From Rhodobacteraceae bacterium UBA3069 (lineage in GTDB: Bacteria > Pseudomonadota > Alphaproteobacteria > Rhodobacterales > Rhodobacteraceae), in NCBI GenBank assembly GCA_002366795.1, contig DFBX01000017.1, forward strand, positions 1 through 43,214: a stretch of DNA of 43,214 nt, given 5' to 3'. The position numbers and the translations under genes are program-made. The first letter of the stretch is position 1. Every line of letters begins with the position of its first letter. Below, in pieces: positions 8,819-17,375 of the stretch. Below the pieces are notes generated by a model, which did no database searches, was not told where the DNA came from, and saw only the letters and a list, made by a program, of their open reading frames with translations.

Positions 8819-9556
8819 TCACGATTTCTGCATTTGCTGCTGGAAGGTCAGCACGATGAATTCCGCCGGATGGGTGATCGCGCGCGGCTCCAGGATCGAG
8901 GTGTTGAGCCAGGGGTAATACGCCGCCCCATAGCTAAGCCCGTCGGTGCCCACATTGCTGCGGAAATTCGTGATCGGCGCGTCGGCGGGGGCGACATTGG
9001 GGCCAAGCCCCACATTGCCGTTCCACAGGTCCAGAATGGCCACGCGGCTTTGCATGGTTTCACAATGCAGCAGGGCGTGCTTGGCCACGTTGGTCCAGAT
9101 TGTCAGATCCAGAAGGCAGGTTTCGGGCGTCACCACCATGGTCGGCTCTTGTTCGGCCTTCAGCGTGTCGATCCCGTTGTTGAAATCATCCGCCGATGGC
9201 ACCGTGGGCTTGCCGCCGGTTTCATACCCGCCGATCGACACGATGTAGCAAGGCCCGCCGCCATTGTCGTAAAAGAACTTCATCGCCTGGTGCAGGATGA
9301 AACCGCCATCCCGTTCGATCTTGTTCGGGTCGCTCTTGCTGGACTTGGCAGACAGGGGCGCGGCAATGCCGAACAGTATTTCGAACTCGGCAAAAGAGGT
9401 GATCCGCACCGGCACATTGGTCAGAGAGGACGTGCCCCGCATCGCCTTTTGGGTATAGCCGATGAAGGCAGGAACCGCTGTCGGAACCTCGACCACGGAA
9501 TTGGGAAAGGCATCCTTTTCAACGATATAGACGCCGGGTGTTTTATATTGCGACAT
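8819..9556 (-). CDS. eCIS sheath protein lacking its central core (internal deletion)
   Basis: A 245-residue protein whose first 215 or so residues are clearly sheath: the N-terminal arm KTPGVYIVEKDAFPNSVVEV, then AVPAFIGYT, FFYDNGGGPCYIVSIGGYET and YGAAYYPWLNTSI. It then passes directly to the extreme sheath C-terminus, HPAEFIVLTFQQQMQKS. The conserved segment that normally lies between, including the PPSG...GVYARTD..RGVWKAPAN core and the FEPND region, is absent. Known sheaths are about 350-500 residues. The reading frame stays open across the join. It may be a deletion remnant that cannot contract, or a minimal sheath. It is the only sheath gene here. AGGAAAA precedes its ATG. Confidence 0.85.
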   Translation of the reverse strand: MSQYKTPGVYIVEKDAFPNSVVEVPTAVPAFIGYTQKAMRGTSSLTNVPVRITSFAEFEILFGIAAPLSAKSSKSDPNKIERDGGFILHQAMKFFYDNGGGPCYIVSIGGYETGGKPTVPSADDFNNGIDTLKAEQEPTMVVTPETCLLDLTIWTNVAKHALLHCETMQSRVAILDLWNGNVGLGPNVAPADAPITNFRSNVGTDGLSYGAAYYPWLNTSILEPRAITHPAEFIVLTFQQQMQKS

Positions 9557-9667
9557 GGCGGTTTTCCTGATCGTCGGGCAAGAAAGGGCGGCGCGTTGGT
9601 GCTGCGACCGTTACGATTGCTCGGTTGTGGCCTTGCATGCGGCCTTGGCCAGAATATTGGCGACGGC

Positions 9668-10294
9668 CTAGGTGTAGGTGGCTTTGGCATTGGCCAGCGC
9701 CAGCTTGGCCTGATCCACATCCAGCGCCTTTTGCGCCTCTGCGGTGTCGGTCGCCGATTCCGGCGTCACCTCGCCCTCTTTCGACGCCTGCTCGGCATCG
9801 AGCAGCGCCGTCTGCGCCGTGGCCTTTGCCCCGGCGGCGGTTTCCTCGGTGGTTTGGGCGGTGTCCAAGGCGGTGGTGGCGTCATCGAATTCGGTGGTCT
9901 TGGCGGTCAGCTTTTTCTGCGCCTCGTCCAGCGCGTGCTGCGCCTTGGCCTTGTCCTGTTTGGCCGTCTGCAAGGTTTCCTTGGCGGTTTTCACAGCCTC
10001 TGTCGCGTCTTTGACATCCTTGTCGGCCTTGGCCTTAGCGATTGTCTGGTCATACTCGGCACCGGCTTTGACAATCGCCAGCGCCTCGGCGGCCTGCGCC
10101 TGCATGTAGGTCAGCTTGGCGGCGGCCAGATCGGCGGCGGATTGGTCGTCTGCGGCCTCTCGGGCGGCTTTCTTCGCGGCTTTGTGCGCCTCTTCGACCG
10201 GGCCGGGTTTCTTGCCGCCACCGTTTGTCTTCGTGGTGGTGTCCTGATCGGAACCGGCATTTTCTGGTGTGTCGGAAGAGGGGCTTCTGGCCAT
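9668..10294 (-). CDS. Ala/Lys-rich coiled-coil protein, first gene of the eCIS series
   Basis: A 208-residue protein made almost wholly of Ala, Lys, Asp, Glu, Gln and Thr, predicted as long helices and coiled coil from about residue 25 to the end. The first 24 residues are polar and probably disordered. The ATG at 10292-10294 has a good AGGAGAG eight bases upstream, so I reject the longer frame that begins further upstream. A TAG at 9668-9670 ends it, but the same frame stays open for 18 more similar residues (AVANILAKAACKATTEQS) to a TAA at 9611-9613. I do not recognise a family. It could be a scaffold or cargo of the injection system. Confidence 0.7.
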   Translation of the reverse strand: MARSPSSDTPENAGSDQDTTTKTNGGGKKPGPVEEAHKAAKKAAREAADDQSAADLAAAKLTYMQAQAAEALAIVKAGAEYDQTIAKAKADKDVKDATEAVKTAKETLQTAKQDKAKAQHALDEAQKKLTAKTTEFDDATTALDTAQTTEETAAGAKATAQTALLDAEQASKEGEVTPESATDTAEAQKALDVDQAKLALANAKATYT

Positions 10295-10396
10295 TGGGCA
10301 AATCTCTCCTGTTCCGTCGCAAATGATTGCGATCGCTAAATAAAACCCATCCCTACAGATGAAACTGTTCGCTGCGTCCAAGTCGCGTTAAAAACC

Positions 10397-10428
10397 CATG
10401 CGACCGCCCGTGCATGCGACCGCCCGTG
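10397..10428. repeat. Perfect 16-bp tandem duplication before the eCIS series
   Basis: The 16-base unit catgcgaccgcccgtg occurs twice head to tail, at 10397-10412 and 10413-10428. It lies about 100 bases upstream of the first eCIS gene in the 277-base non-coding stretch 10295-10571. It might be a duplicated operator, or a recent slippage product. No other clear signal was found in that stretch. Confidence 0.75.
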
Positions 10429-10571
10429 TCGGAAAATCGCCGGGGCCTCTAAACGGTTCCACAGAACAGGAAACATTGCGAGAAAAATCCGGCAATTTGT
10501 CGCTTGTTGCCTTGATCGCTACCCGATTCGCAGTTGCCGCAACGTCAGCACAATCTAAGAAAGTAACGCGA

Positions 10572-11536
10572 TTACAGCGGCTTTAGATTTTGCACGACTT
10601 TCGCCTTGTGGGAGAATTTTTTTGTGCGACGAAGGAGGTTTGCCTGTGGATAACTCGGGAGCCGGGTCGGGAATCTGTTGGTCTGATCATGCGGATCGGG
10701 GGGGAATTGCCCGGTTTCCGGCCCACGATTCGCGTCAAGGGCGGAGCATGCGATGGGCCGCGTCGTAGGTATTCCGTGTTGTGTCATCAGGCGGTGCGCT
10801 TCTTCCCAGGTTCCAAAGGGCGCGGACCCGGCGCCTCCGCCCCGTTGATTTACTCTTTGGGTCAAACGCTGCTGCGCGACTGCGGGCGTTTGCCCTTGAA
10901 TTCTGTTGTGAATACCATCGTGCGCTACGCGTACAATAGTGCGCCGCGCCGCCAAAAGGTCGATAAAATCGCGGTTGTGGTTCTGACCGTAAGCCAGCCC
11001 GCGCTCATGCAGGTAGCCGGTAAAATGCTGCGGGACCATACCGGCAGGGTCGGCCCCCAACTGCGGCACCACGTTGTTGCCATACTGACTGTCCGTGCCG
11101 ATCACGGCCCGTTGCGGGTGGCGGGCGTCCGCCTCTGCCATCCGCGCGGCTGGGGCCATTCCGCTCAGCCGTTGTTCGGTATGTGTGCCGGCCGCCCAAT
11201 TGGGCTGCACGGCGGCGGCGGGCAGGGCGGGAACTGCCACCTGTGCAGCAAGTCCGCGATTCCAAAGAATCGCCAAGGCACGGCGTTCATGGAGATCGAC
11301 TGTCGCGTCTGCAATCCGGGCCTGCACCTGCGCTTGGTTGAACCCTCCGCCTGCGCGATTGGGGCGTCCGCCGGCATCCGCGGTACCACGCCCGCGCCCG
11401 CCACCTGCGCCAGACGCGCCACTTGCGGGGCCGCGTTGGCCAAAGCTTGCAGGCGGGTCAGCCGTGCAGGCGCGACACCGCCTGTCGTATTGTGGAACGG
11501 CTGTGTCTGCGGCTTTTTGGCGGTGGATCGGCGCAT
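10572..11536 (-). pseudogene. eCIS cargo-like protein, unknown C-terminal domain, one frameshift
   Basis: The start is the ATG at 11534-11536, with AGGAG eight bases upstream. The first 60 codons read MRRSTAKKPQTQPFHN and then VAPARLTRLQALANAAPQVA. The frame is lost near 11350-11351, where one G seems missing, and continues as GGFNQAQVQARIADATVDLH. Repaired length is 321 residues. The N-terminal part resembles leaders on eCIS-associated cargo as I recall them, and shares the RL-x-RL-x-A-x-A motif at residues 25-33 with the DUF4157 gene opposite. The rest, including FTGYLHERGLAYGQNHNRDF and AHDGIHNRIQG, matches no family I can name. Toxin function is inferred only from context. Confidence 0.6.
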
Positions 11537-11773
11537 GTTGTCGGCTCCTGTATCGCGGCGGGTGGGGGCACATGGCCCTGCGCCGCCACCCTTTCACAAT
11601 AGCATGAAACCCAAGGTTTCGCGTCGAATTTAACGCAATCATTCCGGTGTCTTGCGTGTATTGGTGGCAATCTTTGCGTGTGACGCGCTTGCCTCGGGGG
11701 CGATTGGGCGGCATCCTTTCACCCATATGGCCCGCGATTTTCAGCCTGACATTCCCATGTAGGGGACACCGTT

Positions 11774-14177
11774 TTGCGCCAATATTCTGCTCCGGGTAAA
11801 TCCAGTTCCCAAGCCTTGGCGGCGCGTTCTGCCGCGCCGGACACGCGGCTGTCGCGGCTGAATGCTATGGCCCAGCAGGGCGCAGGGGCCAGCGGGCCTG
11901 CCGCGCTTCAGGCGCAGGCTGACGCCAGTGCCGCACCCGCCCCCAACCGCACTGGAATGCCGGACGGCTTGAAAGCGGCGGTCGAGCATTTGTCGGGCCG
12001 TGCGATGGATGATGTGCGGGTCCACCATGGTTCGGGTGCAGCGGCACAGTTGCAGGCCCATGCCTTTGCCCGTGGCGGCGACATCCATATCGGGCCGGGT
12101 CAGGGGCGACACCTAGCGCACGAAGTGTGGCACGTCGTGCGGCAAAAACAGGGCCGCGTGCGCCCCGAACGGGTTTTGCCCGGCGGGGTCGCGGTCAATG
12201 ACAGCCCTGCGCTGGAGGCAGAGGCGGACCACATGGGCGCCGCTGCCGAACGCCTGTCGCGCACCCCGGGCCGGTGCAACGCCGCGCATTGAAAAGCGTC
12301 TTTCTGGGCAGTGTCGCCCATGTGATGCAGCCGGCCTGGTATCTGCACAAGGGCAAGCGGATATGGGTCGAACCGGACCAGGCACCACCCCCCCGGTGCC
12401 CTGCGCGAGGTGTTCGTCGCGCATCAGCAAAACCCGTCTATCCTGCACCCGAAAGGCGCGGGCAAGACCAGCTATGACGACACCGGCGCGACCACGGTTT
12501 CAACCCCGAAGGTCGCGAAAAGCGACAAGGCACCCGGCACCAAGGCGCTTGAAAAACGTGCCAAGGCCGTGGGCACCGACCTGTTCGCGCGCGCGCAGGG
12601 CCGGTCCAAAAAGCAGTTGGAACAGGATGCGAAATTTGCCGCCTCGGTCTCGGCCATGCTGGAGCGGATCGGGGCCGAGGCGCTTTCTCTGAAACACGAA
12701 GCGAGGGTCAGGGCCGCCTATGACAAGCCAGGGTTCAAGCCCGATGATTACCGTAAGGTGATCCCCGGTCAGGACGAGATGTCGCGCACCTCGACCACGG
12801 GGGGATTGTTCATTCAATACAAGGCGCAGGCGGCAAAGGCCAAAAGCCTGAGCGCCAAGAAGAAAGCCACGATTGACGAATTGGGCATCCAGCTGATGCG
12901 CCTTGCCAGCGCGATGCGCACAACCCACCCATGGCGTGGTCGCGCCCACGACCGTTGGCGGCAAGGTGCAGGGCCAACAGCACCCGACCGAGAAGTCCAT
13001 GCCAAAGATGCCTGGGGGCAGTTCGGCCCACGGGCTCAACGACACAAGGCGGGCCGAGGCGAGCTTGCACACCTATGAAAGTTTCAGCCAGGAACAAAAC
13101 GTCTCTCCGGTGATCCTCTACCTGACGGAATTACTGGCGCATCTGGTTGGCACGCTCTGTCACATGATGTGGCCGCTTGGTGCGGAAAACGTGCCCGACT
13201 GGCTGCCATCTTTCGTTGAACAGAAGCGGCAAGAGCGCGAGCGGGTCAAGGCCATGGCGAACCTCGTGGCGCGCATTCCGGGCGTGCCGATCACCCTTGC
13301 GCCGCAGCCGCCTGCAGACCGGATGCGAAGCCGCAAGACACCTGCCTCGCCCTCGCGCGGCCATGCGAAGGCGGAAAAACAGCGATACAAGAAGCGACGG
13401 CGACTGCTGGTCGAAGCCACAACAGCGGCGACCAAGACCGCCAAGCCCGGCGATCCGATCGTCGCTGTGCAGAAAAAGGCCGAAACGACGAAAGCGGACA
13501 GCCTGGATTGGACCGAGATCGAGGCCCTGAGCGCCGAGGCAGAGGCGATATTCGCTGCTATTGCCGCAAATGGAATGCTGCGCAGACGGGTCACCGACTC
13601 AGGTGCGGTCGCGACGCACCCGGCAGGGGCCAACGGCCTGCGCGCCCCGTCGATCCAGCAATTCATGACCGAATGCGGCCAGATGGCGGTGCATAACGCC
13701 TTGGCGATGACGCCGGGCGCAGGCCATGCCGATACCGATGCGGCGCTGTTCGCGCTGGGCCCGATGAACAATGACATCCACGAAGAAGACATCCGCGCCA
13801 TGCTGGCACAGGCGGGCCATCCCGGCATTCCGGTCCTAGGCAACCTAGCCGAGATGCAGATGCTGATCGGGCATCTGCGGGCGGGCGATGCGCAGGTTCT
13901 GGCCAATTTCGGGCAGGGTCCGACGCACCAGGCCGGATTGATGACGCTGGATGCCTTCATGACGGGTGCCACGAATGTGCCGCGCCTCGTGGTGAACACA
14001 GCCGGCCATCCGGGGGCCGAACATCAGGGCTATCACTGGATCGCGGTCGAGTTGACGCGCGTGCCGCCCGCAGGACCGGGCGCGGCCCCGCAGATACACA
14101 TCACCTATCGTGACAGCCTGCCCTACGATACCGATTGCGCGCATTTCTTTGCCGCCTTGCGGGGGGCCTTGGGCTAG
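11774..14177 (+). pseudogene. DUF4157 protein with C-terminal papain-like peptidase domain, three frameshifts
   Basis: Starts at a TTG (11774-11776) behind AGGGGA. Residues about 60-140 are a DUF4157 domain: MPDGLKAAVEHLSGRAMDDVRV, then HIGPGQGRHLAHEVWHVVRQ, with the HExxH-type motif HEVWH at residues 116-120. This domain is widely linked to eCIS loci. Frame is lost at a GGG at 12268-12270 (one G missing), a C7 run at 12388-12394 (one extra) and a CCC at 12928-12930 (one extra). Repaired length is 800 residues. The C-terminal 180 residues hold FMTECGQMAVHNAL (Cys codon 13674-13676), GYHWIAVEL (His 14034-14036) and YRDSLPY (Asp 14112-14114), the Cys-His-Asp order of papain-fold peptidases such as Josephin-type deubiquitinases. 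The middle is basic and poorly structured. It is probably an inactivated injected effector. Confidence 0.7.
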
Positions 14178-14268
14178 GCCGCAGGCAGGGCGCGGGATCT
14201 TGCCCTTGCGTTGTGGCGGGTCGCGCTCTACCCCCGTTGCGCAAACCGCCACAAGGATGCCAGACGCG

Positions 14269-15060
14269 ATGAGTTCTAATGCCCTGACCCCGCTAGATCA
14301 CGCCCATGCCGCGATGGAGGCCGCGCCCGATGACGATGCCGCCCGCCTGCGGTTCTTTGAACGTCTGGCCGATGCGGAATTGTTCCTGCTCCTGACCGAA
14401 GAGGCAAAGGACGAGAACCTGAGCCCAGAGGTGTTTGAGCTGTCCGATGCCACTTTCGTGCTGGCCTTCGACCGCGAGGAACGTCTGGCCGCCTTCACCG
14501 GTCGCGCCTCAGCCTATGCGGCGCTGTCGGGCCGCGTGATCGCGGGCCTGTGCGCAGGGCAGGGGATCGGGCTGGGGGTGAACCTTGACGTGGCACCCTC
14601 GTCGATCCTGATCCCGCCGCAAGCCTTGGAATGGTTGGCCGATACCCTGACCCATGCGCCCGAAGAAGCACAGGCAAGAATCGAGGAAGTGCACCCGCCC
14701 AAGGGCCTGCCAGAGGCACTGCTGACAGGGTTGGACGCGAAACTTGCCACGGCCCTTGGGCTGGCTGGCCACGCCTGCCTTGTCGCCGTGACATACGCGG
14801 GCGGCGGGCGCGGGCACCTTCTGGGCTTCATCGATCCGAAACCGGGTGCCGAAGGCACATTGGCCAAAGCCGTGTCCGAGGCGCTGACCTTCTCGGGGGT
14901 CGAGGCGGGAACGCTGGACGTGGGATTCTTCAACGCCGATGACCCGATGGCGGCGGCCCTGGCGCGCAACGGGCTGCGTTATGACCTGCGTAAACCCGAA
15001 GCCCCGGCACAGCGCCCCGCGCCGGGCTCTGATCCCGACAAGCCACCGATTCTGAAATAA
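14269..15060 (+). CDS. SseB-family protein
   Basis: A 263-residue soluble protein resembling the SseB family, with two SseB-type halves. The early part holds FFERLADAELFLLLTEEAK and the typical VLAFDREERLAAF, and the later part an LAGHACLVAVTYAGG segment and a C-terminal-domain strand. The last 20 residues are a Pro-rich tail. I prefer the ATG at 14269, since AAGGA lies 11 bases upstream, over the ATG at 14257 which would place that site on the start. In other bacteria SseB-like proteins are varied and mostly of unknown role, so no reaction can be assigned. It follows the DUF4157 gene by 91 bases but is intact and reads like a chromosomal gene of the host. Confidence 0.8.
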   Translation: MSSNALTPLDHAHAAMEAAPDDDAARLRFFERLADAELFLLLTEEAKDENLSPEVFELSDATFVLAFDREERLAAFTGRASAYAALSGRVIAGLCAGQGIGLGVNLDVAPSSILIPPQALEWLADTLTHAPEEAQARIEEVHPPKGLPEALLTGLDAKLATALGLAGHACLVAVTYAGGGRGHLLGFIDPKPGAEGTLAKAVSEALTFSGVEAGTLDVGFFNADDPMAAALARNGLRYDLRKPEAPAQRPAPGSDPDKPPILK

Positions 15061-15110
15061 GCGGAAAACTCGGGGGCTGATGTCAGGGTGATGGCCATCC
15101 GGATAGCAAG

Positions 15111-15232
15111 TCCGCCTCCGGCGGGAGTATTTTGAGCAAAATGAAAACAGTGTGTGTCCATTTTTTCATTTTGCCTGAAATACTCCGGGGGAGCGTTCAT
15201 TTGCTTGCAAATGAACCGGGGGCAGCGCCCCC
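15111..15232. repeat. Intergenic palindromic cluster (REP-like) between convergent genes
   Basis: The 230-base gap between the SseB gene and ghrA holds several inverted repeats. GAGTATTTTGAGCAAAATG at about 15125-15143 pairs imperfectly with CATTTTGCCTGAAATACTC at 15167-15185. A perfect 10-bp stem with TT loop (gttcatttgc/gcaaatgaac) lies at 15195-15216, and a GGGGGC/GCCCCC hairpin at about 15218-15232. It can act as a bidirectional terminator. A related sequence recurs at 39841-39895. Confidence 0.75.
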
Positions 15233-15290
15233 TGCCGCGCGCAGCGCAAATGGTGAAAGAGTGCAGGCCCGAAGGGGCTGCGCCGCTGGA

Positions 15291-16220
15291 TCAGTAGCCG
15301 CTGGCGCGGTCCACGAGGTAAAGGAAACCCTCTCCGGCCTCGCCGCGGCGAATGTTTTCCACGATGGTCAGCGCGGCGGTCGCGGGTCGCGTTTCCGAGG
15401 CGATATGCGGTGTGACGGTCACGCTTGGGTGTTGCCAGAAAGGATGATCCTTCGGCAGCGGTTCGGTGCGGAACACGTCCAGCGTGGCATGGGCTATCTG
15501 GCCGCTGTCCAGCGCCGCGGTCAGCGCGTCGTCGTCGATCAGCGGTCCGCGTCCGGGGTTCAGGAGGAATGCGCCTTTTGCCATAAGAGACAGCGTTTCT
15601 GCGTTGATCACGTTTTCCGTTTCGGCTGTGAGGGGCAGCAGCAGCACCACAACCTGCGCATCCGTCAGCGCCTGTGCCAGCCCATCGGCCCCGCTAAGGC
15701 AGCGCAGGCCCTTGATGTCCTTGGCGGACCGGCTCCATCCCGTAACCGGAAAGCCCAGCCCGGCCAGTGCCTGCCCGCAGGCCGCACCCAATGCCCCTGT
15801 TCCCAGAATAGTCACCGGGCGGTCGCTGGCCAGCGGCGGCACGTCCTGACGCCATTCACCGTTCAGCCCGCGGATATGCGCATCCATCCCCAGGTGATGG
15901 CGCAGCACATGGCCCGTCACCCATTCCACCATGCCTTGCGTCAGCCCGTGATCGACCATCCGGGCCAGCGGCTGGGTCAGGGTGTCATTCGTCACGATGG
16001 ATTCCACCCCGGCCCAAAGGCTCAGCACCGCCTTGGCGCGGGTGAAGGGGGTGAAATCGCGCAGGCCACCGCTGGGGGCATAGACGATGTAATCAACCTG
16101 GTCCGCGGGGATGTCAGTGGACAGGTTGGCCTTGATGCCCGCCTTGGGCAGGGCGGCGCGCAGGTGGCCCTCGTATGCGGGCCACATGTCGGGACTGGCG
16201 GAAAACAGGATATTCACCAT
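15291..16220 (-). CDS. ghrA: Glyoxylate/hydroxypyruvate reductase A-like dehydrogenase
   Basis: A 309-residue D-2-hydroxyacid dehydrogenase of the GhrA group, reducing glyoxylate or hydroxypyruvate with NAD(P)H. The coenzyme domain starts ILGTGALGAACGQALAGLGF with the G-x-G-x-x-G fingerprint at about residue 139. NPGRGPLIDDDAL, DVFRTEPLP and TPHIAS carry the usual catalytic Arg/Glu/His context. The length is normal. It begins 15 bases after the rodA stop, with AGGAAAGG upstream, so it is probably the last gene of the mre operon. A link between this enzyme and cell shape is not established, and the position may be only conserved in roseobacters. Confidence 0.85.
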   Translation of the reverse strand: MVNILFSASPDMWPAYEGHLRAALPKAGIKANLSTDIPADQVDYIVYAPSGGLRDFTPFTRAKAVLSLWAGVESIVTNDTLTQPLARMVDHGLTQGMVEWVTGHVLRHHLGMDAHIRGLNGEWRQDVPPLASDRPVTILGTGALGAACGQALAGLGFPVTGWSRSAKDIKGLRCLSGADGLAQALTDAQVVVLLLPLTAETENVINAETLSLMAKGAFLLNPGRGPLIDDDALTAALDSGQIAHATLDVFRTEPLPKDHPFWQHPSVTVTPHIASETRPATAALTIVENIRRGEAGEGFLYLVDRASGY

Positions 16221-16235
16221 CGGATCGGGCCTTTC

Positions 16236-17375
16236 CTAGCGGGGTTTGTGGACATGCGCGCTTTGCACCAGTCCGAAGGCGGCCAGCAGCACCAGCATGG
16301 CCGACCCGCCATAGCTGACCAGCGGCAGCGGCACGCCGACCACCGGCGCAAGCCCCATCACCATCGCCATGTTCAGCGCGAAATAGAGGAAAAAGTTCAG
16401 CGCGATCCCCAGCGTCAGCAGCGACGAGAACCTGTCGCGGTTCGCCAGCGCCGCCCAGATGCAGAACGCGATGATCAACATATAGAGTGCAAGCAGCGAG
16501 ATTGCCCCGATAAACCCGAACTCCTCGCCCAAGGTCACAAAGATGAAATCGGTGTGCTTTTCGGGTAGAAAGTTCAGCCGGCTTTGCGTGCCTTGCATGA
16601 ACCCTCGCCCGGTCCAGCCACCGGACCCCAGCGCGATTTTTGACTGGATGATGTTATAGCCCGCGCCAAGCGGGTCTTGGGACGGATCAAGGAACGTGTC
16701 GATCCGTCTGAACTGGTAGTCCTTCAGCAACTGCCAATCGGTGCCGCGCGAATTGAACACAGCCGTGACCAGCCCAACCCCCGCGGCAATCACGGCGGCG
16801 AAATAGGCCCAGTGGACACCGGCGAAAAACATCATCCCGCCGCCCACGAACAGCAGGAGCAGCGCGGTGCCCAGATCGGGCTGTTTCAGCACCATTGCCG
16901 TGGGGATCAGGATCAGCACCACGGGGATCAGAACCCAAAGCGGGTGCGATTTGCGTTTCAGCGGCAGCCAGTCGTAATAGGCGGCCAGGAACATCACCAG
17001 CGCCACCTTGGACAGCTCGGACGGTTGCAGCCGCACGAAACCCAGGTCGATCCAACGCTGCGCGCCCATGTTGACCGACCCGAAAAACTCGACCACCAGC
17101 AGCAGGCCAAGCGCGCCGACATAGGCCACGCCCGACAGGTTGCGCCATAGGTAGATCGGCACCAGTCCTATGATGAACATCAGCGCCAGCCCCACGGCAA
17201 AGCGTTTCATCTGCGCCCCGGCCCATGGGTTGAAATCGCCGCCCGCCACGGAATACAGCATCAAAAAACCGAAACTGGCCACCGCCGTCAGCAGCAGCGC
17301 CAGCGCCCAGTTCAGGTGCAGCACCTTGCGCAGACCGATGGGGACATGTTTGACGGAATACTCAAGATAGCTCAT
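16236..17375 (-). CDS. rodA: Peptidoglycan glycosyltransferase RodA
   Basis: A 379-residue SEDS-family integral membrane protein that polymerises peptidoglycan for the elongasome together with the PBP2 encoded just upstream. About ten hydrophobic spans are visible. Family hallmarks include SELSKVALVMFLAAYYDWL, LKQPDLGTALLLLFVGG, GFMQGTQSRLNFLPEKHTDF followed by IFVTLGEEFGFIG, and VGVPLPLVSYGGSAML. Length is normal. The ATG overlaps the mrdA stop by four bases (ATGA), showing translational coupling. It acts in the inner membrane. Confidence 0.96.
   Translation of the reverse strand: MSYLEYSVKHVPIGLRKVLHLNWALALLLTAVASFGFLMLYSVAGGDFNPWAGAQMKRFAVGLALMFIIGLVPIYLWRNLSGVAYVGALGLLLVVEFFGSVNMGAQRWIDLGFVRLQPSELSKVALVMFLAAYYDWLPLKRKSHPLWVLIPVVLILIPTAMVLKQPDLGTALLLLFVGGGMMFFAGVHWAYFAAVIAAGVGLVTAVFNSRGTDWQLLKDYQFRRIDTFLDPSQDPLGAGYNIIQSKIALGSGGWTGRGFMQGTQSRLNFLPEKHTDFIFVTLGEEFGFIGAISLLALYMLIIAFCIWAALANRDRFSSLLTLGIALNFFLYFALNMAMVMGLAPVVGVPLPLVSYGGSAMLVLLAAFGLVQSAHVHKPR

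Noticed and set aside
7835..10339. 834-codon plus-strand frame across the eCIS genes
   Set aside because: It is the complement of tube, sheath and coiled-coil genes with clear family matches on the minus strand.
10397..10428. Two 16-bp direct repeats as the start of a CRISPR array
   Set aside because: The copies touch with no spacer, there are only two, and no cas genes are present.
13640..14177. C-terminal domain as a Ulp1-type (C48) peptidase
   Set aside because: Ulp1 order is His-Asp-Gln-Cys, whereas here Cys comes first, then His, then Asp, as in papain-like families.
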